Assembly: GCA_041487355.1 (NCBI GenBank)
Contig: JBGPND010000037.1
Coordinates: 1-33,431, forward strand
Length of the DNA: 33,431 nt
Origin: JAMXLO01 sp041487355
Lineage (GTDB): Bacteria; Pseudomonadota; Alphaproteobacteria; Acetobacterales; Acetobacteraceae
Direction: 5' to 3'
The position numbers and the translations under genes were made by a program. Shown piece by piece: positions 17,427 through 25,016 of this stretch (positions are counted from its first letter, which is position 1; each line of letters opens with the position of its first letter). Below the pieces are notes generated by a model, which saw only the letters and a list, made by a program, of their open reading frames with translations, had not been told where the DNA came from and ran no database searches.

Positions 17427-18407
17427 TCACCCGTGACGCAAGGTTCGCCGCACGGCGGCGAGGATGCGATCGACGCTCGGCAGGTAATGCTGCTCCAGGC
17501 GCGCCAACGGAACGATGGTGTCGTAGCCCGTCACCCGCTCGACCGGCGCGAGCAGCGACAACAGGCCGGGACCGGCAAGCTGCGCGGCGATCTCGGCTCC
17601 GAAGCCGCCGGTCAGCGGCGCCTCGTGGCAGATCACGCAGCGTCCGGTCTTGGCAACCGACGCCAGGATGGTCTCCGCGTCCAGCGGCACCAGGGTGGCG
17701 ACATCGATCACCTCGGCCTCGATGCCCTCGGCCGCAAGGCGCTCCGCCGCCGCCAACATCTCGCGCATCACCGCACTCCAGCCGACCAGCGTGACGTCGC
17801 CGCCTTCGCGCAGCGTGAAGCAGCGGTCGAGCGGCAGCGCCTTGCCGTCGTCCGCCAGCGGCTCCCGAAAGGCACGGTAGAGCCTCGTGGGTTCGAGAAA
17901 GACGACCGGATCGGGGTCGCGGATAGCGGCAAGCAGCAGGCCATAGGCACGCTGCGGCGAGGACGGGATCACGATGCGCAGGCCGGGAATGTTGGTAAAG
18001 CAGGCCTCGCCGCTCTCGGAGTGGTGCTCGGGCGCGCGGATGCCGGCGCCGCAGGGTGTCCGCAGCACCATCGGACAGGTGAGCCGGCCGCGTGTCCGCG
18101 TGCGCAGGCGCGCGGCGTGATTCAGCAACTGGTCGATCGTGGCATAGGCAAAGCCCATGAACTGGATTTCCGCTACCGGCCGGAAGCCTTGCGCGGCGAG
18201 GCCGATGGAAACTCCGGCAATCGCCACCTCGGCGAGCGGCGTGTCGAGGACGCGCTCGGGCCCGAAGCGGGCCAGCAGCCCATCGGTGGCGCGGAACACG
18301 CCGCCGTCCTTGCCGACGTCCGCGCCGAGGATGAGGACACGCGGGTCATCCTGCATCGCTCGGGCGAGCGCGAGGTTGATCGCCTCGACCAGGGTTGCAT
18401 CAGCCAT
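17427..18407 (-). CDS. Branched-chain 2-oxoacid dehydrogenase-type E1 beta subunit
   Basis: 326 residues from ATG 18407. Seen: TLVEAINLALARAMQDDPRV, LGADVGKDGGVFRATDGL (the GKDGGVFRAT pattern is typical of branched-chain E1beta), DTPLAEVAIAGVSIGLA, AEIQFMGFAYATIDQL, and EHHSESGEACFTNIPGL. The C-terminal transketolase domain includes EVIDVATLVPLD and CHEAPLTGGFGAE. It pairs with the E1alpha encoded upstream, whose stop it overlaps by 8 bases, so translation is coupled. A longer reading back to 18665 is only an open frame inside the alpha gene. Substrates expected from the family are the oxoacids of leucine, isoleucine and valine; the downstream dehydrogenase supports that. Confidence 0.87.
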   Translation of the reverse strand: MADATLVEAINLALARAMQDDPRVLILGADVGKDGGVFRATDGLLARFGPERVLDTPLAEVAIAGVSIGLAAQGFRPVAEIQFMGFAYATIDQLLNHAARLRTRTRGRLTCPMVLRTPCGAGIRAPEHHSESGEACFTNIPGLRIVIPSSPQRAYGLLLAAIRDPDPVVFLEPTRLYRAFREPLADDGKALPLDRCFTLREGGDVTLVGWSAVMREMLAAAERLAAEGIEAEVIDVATLVPLDAETILASVAKTGRCVICHEAPLTGGFGAEIAAQLAGPGLLSLLAPVERVTGYDTIVPLARLEQHYLPSVDRILAAVRRTLRHG

Positions 18408-19482
18408 CGCCGGCCTCGCTCCCGATGGCTTGCGCCCGCTGGCTGGTGAGCGAGGCGGGAAGCTCGGCAAACAGATGATCGAACATCGCCGAGATCGGCT
18501 GCGGCGGCGTGGCGAGATACGCCTCGGCAGCCCGGTCGATCTCGGTTGTCGCGCTGGCGAGCGCGTGTTCCTCGGCATCGCGGCTCCAGGCGCCTTGTGA
18601 GACGAGATATTGGCGCAGACGTGCGACCGGCTCGCTGTGCCAATGCAGGCTGACCTCCGCATCATCGCGATAGCGTCGCGCGTCGTCGGCGGTCGTGTGG
18701 TCGCTGAGGCGGTAGGTCAGCGCTTCGATCAAGCTGGCGCCATTGCCTGCGCGTGCACGTTCGAGGGCACGTGCGACCCGCTCGCGCACCGCGATCACGT
18801 CGTTGCCATCGACCTGCTCGCCTGGGATGCCGACGGCGACTGCCTTCTGGGCGAGAGTCTCGGCTGCGCTCTGCGCCGCACGGGGGGCCGAGATGGCCCA
18901 TTGGTTGTTGCTGATCAACACGACGAGTGGCAGCCGCCAGACGCCCGCGAAGTTCAGCGCCTCGTAGAAGTCGCCCTTCGAGGTCGCACCGTCGCCGATG
19001 ATGCACAGCACGGCGCGGGACTGCTGTCGCAATTTCAGCGCAAGCGCCACGCCGGCCGCGTGCGGCACGTGGCTTGCGACCGGCACCGAGATGGGAAAGT
19101 CATCGCGCGGGCCGGCGAAGTCGCTGCCGCGCTCGTCGCCGCCCCAATACAGGAACAGCTCGACTGGGGTGACGCCACGCCAGAGCTGCGCCGCCTGGTC
19201 ACGAAACGACGGAATCAGTACGTCGTTTGTCGCCATCGCGCTGGCCGCACCGACACCCACCGCCTCCTGGCCAAGCGACGAGGCGAAGGTGCCGAGCCGG
19301 CCGGTGCGCTGGAACGCCACAGCCTTGGCATCGAAGGTGCGGGTCAGGACCATGGCACGATAGAGCGGCACAAGATCGGCGGGATTCGCCGCGAACGCCG
19401 GCAACGGGCCTAGCGGGTTGCCGTCCGGATCGAGGTACCGGGTGAATTCGATGCTGAACTGGGCGACACGATCGGTGGGCAT
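18400..19482 (-). CDS. Branched-chain 2-oxoacid dehydrogenase-type E1 alpha subunit
   Basis: 360 residues from ATG 19482, behind GGGGAT. Seen: LVPLYRAMVLTRTFDAKAVAFQRTGRLGTF, SSLGQEAVGVG, LIPSFRDQAAQLWRG, YWGGDERGSDF, the thiamine motif starting GDGATSKGDFYEALNF and ending SNNQWAIS, and SDHTTADDARRYR. The YWGGDERG and SDHTTADDA segments belong to the branched-chain/BCKD-like E1alpha branch and differ from the pdhA-like copy at 9271. It is the first gene of a four-gene minus-strand operon. Its leader is long: the nearest FNR-like box on that side is 200 bases away, with a hairpin between. An in-frame ATG at 19536 is possible but adds residues unlike the family. Confidence 0.86.
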   Translation of the reverse strand: MPTDRVAQFSIEFTRYLDPDGNPLGPLPAFAANPADLVPLYRAMVLTRTFDAKAVAFQRTGRLGTFASSLGQEAVGVGAASAMATNDVLIPSFRDQAAQLWRGVTPVELFLYWGGDERGSDFAGPRDDFPISVPVASHVPHAAGVALALKLRQQSRAVLCIIGDGATSKGDFYEALNFAGVWRLPLVVLISNNQWAISAPRAAQSAAETLAQKAVAVGIPGEQVDGNDVIAVRERVARALERARAGNGASLIEALTYRLSDHTTADDARRYRDDAEVSLHWHSEPVARLRQYLVSQGAWSRDAEEHALASATTEIDRAAEAYLATPPQPISAMFDHLFAELPASLTSQRAQAIGSEAGDG

Positions 19483-19567
19483 GCGCTGATCCCCAATCTG
19501 CCAGCAAGCTAAGCAGAGTCCGCCGGGTTGCGCCACGAATGACCCAGGCGAGTCGCCTGCGCCCCAC

Positions 19568-19610
19568 CGTCATGGCCGTCCCCGGATCAAGTCCGGGGAC
19601 GGCCATGACG
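19568..19610. repeat. REP-like hairpin upstream of the E1alpha operon
   Basis: Perfect 19-base inverted repeat, arms 19568-19586 and 19592-19610, loop TCAAG. Arms begin CGTCATGGCCG, like the palindrome at 15104. It lies in the presumed leader of the minus-strand operon. Confidence 0.85.
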
Positions 19611-19678
19611 TTGAAAGAATGACCATCTGTGGGGCAACCAAGCGAATCTTGCTTAGGTCACGCCGCACTTCCTTGTCA

Positions 19679-19692
19679 TTGAGCTGGATCAA
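19679..19692. promoter_or_regulatory. FNR/FixK-like box, left of a pair
   Basis: TTGAGCTGGATCAA, a dyad matching TTGA-N6-TCAA with one departure from the ideal TTGAT half. Centre 38 bases from the second box. It lies in the divergent space between the E1alpha operon (start 19482) and the YidB-like gene (19801). It could drive the minus-strand operon through a leader of about 160 bases or be an upstream site for the plus-strand gene. Confidence 0.6.
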
Positions 19693-19716
19693 CGATCCGC
19701 CATCGGGCAGCGCCGC

Positions 19717-19730
19717 TTGACCCACGTCAA
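19717..19730. promoter_or_regulatory. FNR/FixK/DNR-like box upstream of the YidB-like gene
   Basis: Perfectly symmetric half sites TTGAC and GTCAA (TTGACCCACGTCAA). The centre is 77.5 bases before ATG 19801, giving a leader of about 36 bases if it acts from -41.5. The TTGAC/GTCAA variant is also used by DNR/NnrR-type regulators. Confidence 0.65.
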
Positions 19731-19800
19731 TGCCGGCCGCTGCATGCGGTCGTAAGTAAACACCGGTTCGGTTCTTCCCCACGGCTCTGGAGGTTAGGCA

Positions 19801-20190
19801 ATGCGACTGATCCATGAAGTGATCGAGGATCTGCGGGGTCTGCCCGACGAGGAGGTGACCCCAATGGGTGCCGCGCTTGAAGAGCTACTCGGCGGCGAAC
19901 GAGGCTCACTGCCGGAGCTGGCGGACCGGTTCACCGAGGCTGGGCTCGGCCACATCATGGCCTCCTGGATCGGCCATGGGCCGAACCTGCCCATCAGCAC
20001 ACGCGACCTGCGGCGCATCCTCGGCCAGGAACGCGTGGAGGATCTGGCCACGCTGGCCGGCCTGACGTCGGGCGATTTTCTCGTGCACCTGGCACGCCTG
20101 CTGCCCGCCGCGATTCACCGCATGACGCCGGAAGGCGAGATGGAAACCCCGGTCGGATCCCGCAGACCGCCCGGGAGCAGGGGGACATAA
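19801..20190 (+). CDS. YidB-like protein (DUF937)
   Basis: 129 residues. Residues about 25-115 match the YidB/DUF937 pattern: ELADRFTEAGLGHIMASWIGHG, GPNLPIS, an LRRILGQERVEDLA helix, and HLARLLPAAIHRMTPEGEM. The family's function is not established. GGAGG lies seven bases before ATG 19801. It is soluble with no signal peptide. The next gene begins one base after the stop, so the two are co-translated. Two FNR-like boxes lie upstream. Confidence 0.75.
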   Translation: MRLIHEVIEDLRGLPDEEVTPMGAALEELLGGERGSLPELADRFTEAGLGHIMASWIGHGPNLPISTRDLRRILGQERVEDLATLAGLTSGDFLVHLARLLPAAIHRMTPEGEMETPVGSRRPPGSRGT

Positions 20191-20191
20191 G

Positions 20192-20626
20192 ATGTTGCAC
20201 GAGCTTGAGGCGCTTGAGGCGGGGCACATCGCCGATCTGGCATTGGATGCGCGCAAGGTCCGCGACCGGCTGCTGGAGAAGGTCGCGGACGCGGATCTGG
20301 GCGAGCCGCCGCCAGCACGCGGCGAGCACAATCCCAGCGGCAGCGTCGTGCTGAACGGCGTGCTGGCCGCTGAGCCGGAGTTCGTCGCGCTACGCGAGGC
20401 GATTGCTGCGCTGCCGCGCGACATACGCGAAAAGCTCTGGGTGGTGACGCAGATCGGCCGCGGAGATCTTGCGATTCTGGGCTGGGACGAGGCTATTGGT
20501 GCGGCATCGGCGCTGACGGACGACGACATCGTGGCGAACCTGCTGGAAGAGCCCGATTTGCACAATTACCTGCGCAAGGGCCTCTACGCGCTCGGCGCAG
20601 CGACACTGCCGGGCGATGCGGGGTGA
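20192..20626 (+). CDS. DUF3775-like protein
   Basis: 144 residues, acidic and without membrane segments. The C-terminal two thirds (EFVALREAIAALPRDIREKLWVV, IGRGDLAILGWDEAIGAA, LHNYLRKGLYALG) follow the DUF3775 pattern known mainly from alphaproteobacteria. The family is of unknown function. ATG 20192 follows the YidB-like stop by one base. The stop is ten bases before the proposed start of the helix-hairpin-helix gene. Confidence 0.65.
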   Translation: MLHELEALEAGHIADLALDARKVRDRLLEKVADADLGEPPPARGEHNPSGSVVLNGVLAAEPEFVALREAIAALPRDIREKLWVVTQIGRGDLAILGWDEAIGAASALTDDDIVANLLEEPDLHNYLRKGLYALGAATLPGDAG

Positions 20627-20636
20627 GGCGCCCTCG

Positions 20637-21605
20637 ATGCAGCAGTCTGGCTGGCGGGAACCCGGCGCGTCTGAGCGTGAACTGAGCCGCGGAAGTCTCT
20701 CGGGGCGAAGCAATGGTTGGATCGCCGAGCGGCTGCGTCAGGCGGCGAGCCTGCTCGCGGCGCAGGGTGCCAATCCATTTCGCATCTCCGCCTATCGTCG
20801 TGCCAGCGACGCGATCGAAGGCCTGGACACAGACCTGCGGGACGTGGCGGAAGCCGGCGGTCACGCGGCGCTGGAAGCGATCCCAGGTGTTGGACCATCG
20901 ATTGCTGGTGCCGTCGCGGAAATGCTGGCAACCGGACGATGGGGCTTTCTCGAGCGGCTGAAGGGTGCCGCCGATCCGGAAGCCCTGTTCGGTTCGATTC
21001 CAGGCATCGGGCCGGCGCTGGCCCACAAAATCCAGGAGACTCTGCATCTCGATTCACTGGAGGCGCTGGAAACCGCCGCCCATGACGGACGCCTGCGCCA
21101 GGTGCCTGGCTTCGGCGCGCGGCGCGCGGCCATGGTTCGCAGCGCCCTTGCCGAGTTGCTCGCCCGGATCAGGCCGCCCGTTCCGCGCGTCGCGGACGAG
21201 CCAGATGTCGGCCTGCTGCTCGACGTCGATCGCGAGTACCGCGAGAAAGCCGCGCGTGGCACATTGCACAAGATCGCGCCGAAACGCTTCAACCCGAGCG
21301 GCGAGGCGTGGCTACCCGTGCTGCATACGCTGCGCGGGCCCTGGCACTTCACCGCACTCTATTCCAACACCGCGCGTGCGCATCAGCTCGGACGCACTGG
21401 CGATTGGGTTGTCATTTATTTCCATCGCGACGCCTGGCCAGAGGGCCGGCGAACCATTGTGACCGAGACCCAGGGACAGGCGCGCGGTCGCCGCGTCGTG
21501 CGCGGGCGCGAAGCTGAATGCCAAGTGCCGCGTCGCGCCCCCCTGCCGGAAGTTGAGCGATCCGACGGGTTGAGCGCGACCACAAGTGTCGGCTCGTCGA
21601 CCTGA
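20637..21605 (+). CDS. Helix-hairpin-helix protein: PolX-like N-terminal region with an uncharacterised C-terminal domain
   Basis: 322 residues from ATG 20637 (an ATG at 20616 would add seven; GAGG about eight bases upstream favours 20637). Residues 20-75 resemble the 8-kDa domain of family X DNA polymerase (AASLLAAQGANPFRISAYRRA). Three helix-hairpin-helix units follow: IPGVGPSIAGAVAEML, IPGIGPALAHKIQETL and VPGFGARRAAMVRSAL. The polymerase palm and PHP nuclease domains of PolX are missing. Instead, from about residue 185 comes a domain with LLDVDREYREKA, KIAPKRFNPSGEAWLP, GPWHFTALYSNTARAHQLG and VVIYFHR. I recall this architecture as conserved but uncharacterised in other alphaproteobacteria. 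DNA binding is inferred; an enzymatic role for the second half is open. Confidence 0.72.
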   Translation: MQQSGWREPGASERELSRGSLSGRSNGWIAERLRQAASLLAAQGANPFRISAYRRASDAIEGLDTDLRDVAEAGGHAALEAIPGVGPSIAGAVAEMLATGRWGFLERLKGAADPEALFGSIPGIGPALAHKIQETLHLDSLEALETAAHDGRLRQVPGFGARRAAMVRSALAELLARIRPPVPRVADEPDVGLLLDVDREYREKAARGTLHKIAPKRFNPSGEAWLPVLHTLRGPWHFTALYSNTARAHQLGRTGDWVVIYFHRDAWPEGRRTIVTETQGQARGRRVVRGREAECQVPRRAPLPEVERSDGLSATTSVGSST

Positions 21606-21622
21606 TCTGACGCTGCCGAACG

Positions 21623-21636
21623 TTGATTCGGATCAA
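21623..21636. promoter_or_regulatory. FNR/FixK box, distal site upstream of the second BON gene
   Basis: TTGATTCGGATCAA, a perfect match to TTGATn4ATCAA. The intergenic stretch 21606-21853 holds no gene I can support; it contains this site, a second one centred 58 bases downstream and a degenerate third. Such multiple sites suggest cooperative or fine-tuned low-oxygen control. Confidence 0.75.
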
Positions 21637-21680
21637 GGCAAGGTCGCGATGTCCACGCGGGGCGCATAGTCAGGCCAAGG

Positions 21681-21694
21681 TTGATCCATATCAA
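21681..21694. promoter_or_regulatory. FNR/FixK box, proximal site upstream of the second BON gene
   Basis: TTGATCCATATCAA, a perfect dyad. If it acts from -41.5, transcription would start near 21729 and leave a leader of about 125 bases before ATG 21854. A clear -10 at the expected place is not seen. Confidence 0.75.
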
Positions 21695-21853
21695 GGCAGA
21701 AGCAGCGCCGATGTGCTGAAGTTTGACTAATTTCAGGTCTGCGTCCGCCAGGAGCGATGGGATCCGCGATTGCCCGTCGCGATCCGCGGCGACGTCCGCG
21801 TCGAAGACCGAGGCTTGCATTGGATCGGGACAACGTTGAACGAGAGGTGAGTG

Positions 21854-22519
21854 ATGCCCGACGACATGACACTGCAGGCAATGGTGATGGACGAACTCGC
21901 GTGGACGCCGAACGTCGATGCCGCGCATATCGGCGTCGCGGCGCGAAACGGTGTGGTCACGTTGAGCGGCATCGTCAGCAGCCTCGTTGAGAAGGTTGCC
22001 GCCGAGCAGGCCGCCCGGCGGGTCAAAGGCGTGCAAGGAGTCGCGCAGGAGATCGTGGTCCGGCCGCCTTCGGCACCTACGCACGCGGATGAGGAGATCG
22101 CCGAGCGCGCGCTCAACATCCTCAACTGGGATCTCGAGGTGCCCGACGAGCAGATCCAGGTGAAGGTCGAGAACGGTGTCGTGACGCTCACGGGCATCGT
22201 CACGCATCAGTTTCAGAAGCAAGCCGTCGAGCGTGACGTCAGAAAGTTGGGTGGCGTGACCGACATCGTCAATCTAATCGAGGTACGGCCGAGTGCCGAT
22301 CAGCCCACTGACCCGGGCGCAGTGCACGACAAGATCGAGAACGCGCTCCGCCGCAGCGCTGAATTGGAGGCGTCGCACATCGACGTCGAGGTAAGCGGCA
22401 GCAAGGTTACCCTGCGGGGCAAGGTGAAAACCTGGTGGGAACGCAGCGTTGCCGAGAGCGCTGCCTGGTCGGCCCCAGGTGTGACCCAGGTCGATGACCA
22501 GCTCAGCATCGGGAGTTGA
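21854..22519 (+). CDS. Triple BON-domain protein, second copy
   Basis: 221 residues. Three BON repeats: about 3-70 (MVMDELAWTPNVDAAHIGVAARNGVVTLSG), 75-145 (AERALNILNWDLEVP then NGVVTLTGIV) and 152-221 (IENALRRSAELEASHIDVEVSG then KVTLRGKVKTWWER). No signal peptide is seen, so it is probably cytoplasmic. ATG 21854 is preferred over GTG 21851 and follows GAGAGG. The gene heads the operon that continues with the nitroreductase four bases later. From memory, proteins of this type are common in stress and hypoxia gene sets of proteobacteria; their molecular role is unknown. Confidence 0.85.
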   Translation: MPDDMTLQAMVMDELAWTPNVDAAHIGVAARNGVVTLSGIVSSLVEKVAAEQAARRVKGVQGVAQEIVVRPPSAPTHADEEIAERALNILNWDLEVPDEQIQVKVENGVVTLTGIVTHQFQKQAVERDVRKLGGVTDIVNLIEVRPSADQPTDPGAVHDKIENALRRSAELEASHIDVEVSGSKVTLRGKVKTWWERSVAESAAWSAPGVTQVDDQLSIGS

Positions 22520-22523
22520 GCGC

Positions 22524-23093
22524 ATGGATGTCATGCAGACGATCTACCACCGGCGCGCGGTGCGCAGCTTCACGGCGGCGCCGGTCACGACGGAGGTGTT
22601 GCGTACGCTGATCGACGCTGCGATCCAGGCGCCGAGCGCGATCAACCTGCAGCCATGGCGGTTCGCCGTCGCACACCGACGGGAAACCTTGCGACGGATT
22701 GCCGAAGCCGCGAAGGATCATCTGTTGTCTCTCATGCAACCCGGATCGCCGTTCCTCCGCTTTCGCGGCATGCTTGACGACCCGGCCTGCGACATACTGC
22801 ACGGCGCACCCGCGCTGGTGGTGATCTGCGCATCTTCGGCAGTACAGCAGGCGGCTGAGGATTGCGCTTTGGCCGCACAGAACCTGATGCTCGCGGCACA
22901 TGCGCGCGGCTTGGGCACGTGTTGCATCGGTCTGGCGCGTCCCTGGCTGAACCAGCCGGAGGGCAAGCGTCTGCTCGGCATTCCCACCGAGTGCGTGCCG
23001 ATTGTTCCGCTCATTGTCGGAGACCCAGCGGCCGTGCCGCCTGCGCCAGGGCGTCATGCTCCCCACATCGACTGGATCGACGGGCCAGATTGA
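22524..23093 (+). CDS. Nitroreductase-family FMN oxidoreductase
   Basis: 189 residues. Seen: the N-terminal FMN-phosphate motif YHRRAVRSF, AAIQAPSAINLQPWRFAV (the conserved S-x-N-x-QPW), ALAAQNLMLAAHARGLGTCCIG, and a C-terminal VPIVPLIVGDP. This is the single-domain nitroreductase fold, usually an FMN homodimer using NAD(P)H on nitro-compounds, quinones or flavin. Physiological substrate is unknown. GGGAG lies eight bases before ATG 22524. Genes of this kind recur in hypoxia-induced clusters such as the DosR regulon of mycobacteria, which suits the operators nearby. Confidence 0.87.
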   Translation: MDVMQTIYHRRAVRSFTAAPVTTEVLRTLIDAAIQAPSAINLQPWRFAVAHRRETLRRIAEAAKDHLLSLMQPGSPFLRFRGMLDDPACDILHGAPALVVICASSAVQQAAEDCALAAQNLMLAAHARGLGTCCIGLARPWLNQPEGKRLLGIPTECVPIVPLIVGDPAAVPPAPGRHAPHIDWIDGPD

Positions 23094-23123
23094 GGCGCGT
23101 CATTTCACGTCAAGGTGATGGCG

Positions 23124-23546
23124 ATGACCGAAGGACAGGCAGTCCAATTCCCGCACGGTGCCGATATTGGCGTGCGAGGCACGGGCACCACGCGCGCGGC
23201 TGCTTTCGCGCAGGCTGCCGCGGCGCTTGCCGCTGCGATCGTCGAGCCGGAGATCGTGTCGCCAACCGAAGTCGTCTCGATCACCTGCGCGGCGCCGGAC
23301 GACAGGCTGCTGCTCTACGACTGGCTGAACGCGGTGATCTACGAAATGGCGGTGCGGCGGATGGTGTTCGGTCGCTTCGAAGTGTCGCTGCAGGGGCAAA
23401 GGCTGGAGGGACGCGCTTGGGGCGAGGCGATCGATCCGGCGCGCCATGAACCGGCAGTGGAACCCAAGGGCGCGACCATGACCGGCCTGAAGGTCGAACA
23501 GGCGCGGGACGGCACCTGGATCGCCGAGTGCATCGTCGACGTCTGA
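23124..23546 (+). CDS. Archease (RtcB activator)
   Basis: 140 residues from ATG 23124 (ATG 23118 and GTG 23115 are possible, but AAGG spacing favours 23124). Matches archease: HGADIGVRGTG with a metal-binding Asp, LLLYDWLNAVIYEMAV, and the C-terminal block KGATMTGLKVE ending ECIVDV with another candidate metal Asp. Archease speeds the guanylation and turnover of the RNA ligase RtcB. The rtcB gene follows after 13 bases, which confirms the pairing. Confidence 0.87.
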   Translation: MTEGQAVQFPHGADIGVRGTGTTRAAAFAQAAAALAAAIVEPEIVSPTEVVSITCAAPDDRLLLYDWLNAVIYEMAVRRMVFGRFEVSLQGQRLEGRAWGEAIDPARHEPAVEPKGATMTGLKVEQARDGTWIAECIVDV

Positions 23547-23559
23547 TCGGGAGGTGGAG

Positions 23560-24990
23560 ATGGACCGGAGCAGACTAGAGCGTGTCTCGCCGAACGAGTG
23601 GCGGATCGATCCGACGGGGCCGATGCGCGTACCGGCCGTGATCTTCGCCGATGAGGCGCTGATCGACGGGATGGATGACAAGGTGGCCGAACAGATCAGC
23701 AATGTCGCCAGCCTGCCCGGCATCGTCGAAGCCGCCTACGCGATGCCGGACGCGCACTGGGGCTATGGCTTTCCGATCGGCGGCGTCGCGGCGTTCGACG
23801 CAGAGGCGGATGGCGTCGTCTGCGCGGGAGGCGTCGGCTTCGATATTTCCTGCGGCGTGCGCACCCTGCTCACCGGACTGACGCGCGCCGACATCGAACC
23901 CCTGAAACTGGCATTGGCAGATAGCCTGTTCCGCCAGGTTCCGGTCGGCGTCGGCAGCAAAGGCAAACTCGACCTTACGCGTGCGGAGATGGACGCGATG
24001 CTGCAAGGCGGCGCGCGCTGGGCGGTGGAGCGCGGCTACGGCGGCACCGAGGACCTCCAGCGGGTCGAGGAAAACGGCGTGGCGGCAGGCGCTTTGGCAG
24101 ACGCCGTGTCCGAGAAGGCGAAGACCCGGCAGCGTCAGGAAATGGGCACGCTCGGTTCAGGCAATCACTATCTCGAAGTGCAGGAGGTCGTAGAAGTCGC
24201 CGATCCAGTTGCCGCCGCCTCGTTCGGACTGCGTCTGGGAGAGATCGTGGTGAGCATCCACTGCGGCTCGCGCGGCCTCGGCCATCAGATCGCCACCGAC
24301 TATCAGCGCGAGATGGCAATCGCCATGCCGCAACTCGGCATCATAGTGCCCGATCTCGATCTGGCTTGCGCGCCGATCCGCTCGGAGCTTGGCGCGCGCT
24401 ATCTCGGCGCGATGCGCGCCGCGATCAATTGTGCGCTAGCCAACCGGCAGATCATCACCCACCTGACGCAGGGCGTGTTCGCTCACTTCTTCCCGCAAGT
24501 GAAGCTCGATCTGCTGTTCGACGTCTCGCACAATACCTGCAAGCAGGAAGTGCATCGGATCGGCGGACGCGCGCGGGATCTGTTTGTCCATCGCAAGGGC
24601 GCGACGCGCGCCTTCGGTCCGGACCATGCCGAGCTGCCGCCGGCGTTGCAGAAGGTGGGCCAACCGGTGTTCATCGGCGGCAGCATGGGCACGCGCTCGG
24701 CGATCATGGCGGGTATCGGCGACGGCGAGGAACATGCCTTCGCATCCGCTTGTCATGGCGCGGGGCGACAGCTCAGCCGCCATCAAGCCCTGAAGCGCTG
24801 GCACGGCCGTCAGGTGGTGGATGATCTGGCGGCCGCCGGCATCATCGTCCGCAGCCCGTCCTCGCGCGGCGTCGCCGAGGAGGCACCGGGCGCCTACAAG
24901 GACATCGGCGCCGTCGTCGAAGCGACGCACAGGGCGGGCCTCGCGCGCAAGGTGGCGATGCTGGCACCCGTCGTCTGCATCAAGGGCTGA
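23560..24990 (+). CDS. rtcB: RNA-splicing ligase RtcB
   Basis: 476 residues. Joins RNA 2',3'-cyclic phosphate (or 3'-phosphate) ends to 5'-hydroxyl ends using GTP and Mn2+. Seen: AYAMPDAHWGYGFPIGGV, the metal Cys C98 in GVGFDISCGVR, GSGNHYLEVQ, metal His H234 in SIHCGSRGLGH, H324 in DVSHNTCKQE, HRKGATRAFGP, GSMGTRSAI, the guanylate-accepting H399 in ACHGAGRQLSR, and the C-terminal VVCIKG. All catalytic positions look intact. ATG 23560 has GGGAGG five bases upstream. With archease it forms an RNA repair pair; there is no rtcA or rtcR in the window. The cluster suggests repair of tRNA or rRNA cut during low-oxygen stress. Confidence 0.94.
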   Translation: MDRSRLERVSPNEWRIDPTGPMRVPAVIFADEALIDGMDDKVAEQISNVASLPGIVEAAYAMPDAHWGYGFPIGGVAAFDAEADGVVCAGGVGFDISCGVRTLLTGLTRADIEPLKLALADSLFRQVPVGVGSKGKLDLTRAEMDAMLQGGARWAVERGYGGTEDLQRVEENGVAAGALADAVSEKAKTRQRQEMGTLGSGNHYLEVQEVVEVADPVAAASFGLRLGEIVVSIHCGSRGLGHQIATDYQREMAIAMPQLGIIVPDLDLACAPIRSELGARYLGAMRAAINCALANRQIITHLTQGVFAHFFPQVKLDLLFDVSHNTCKQEVHRIGGRARDLFVHRKGATRAFGPDHAELPPALQKVGQPVFIGGSMGTRSAIMAGIGDGEEHAFASACHGAGRQLSRHQALKRWHGRQVVDDLAAAGIIVRSPSSRGVAEEAPGAYKDIGAVVEATHRAGLARKVAMLAPVVCIKG

Positions 24991-25016
24991 TCACAATCAC
25001 GCAGTGGAGTTCCGTC

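Noticed and set aside
21723..21736. Third FNR box TTGACTAATTTCAG counted as a full site
   Set aside because: The right half site is TTCAG, not TCAA, so it was kept only as a possible degenerate site in a finding.
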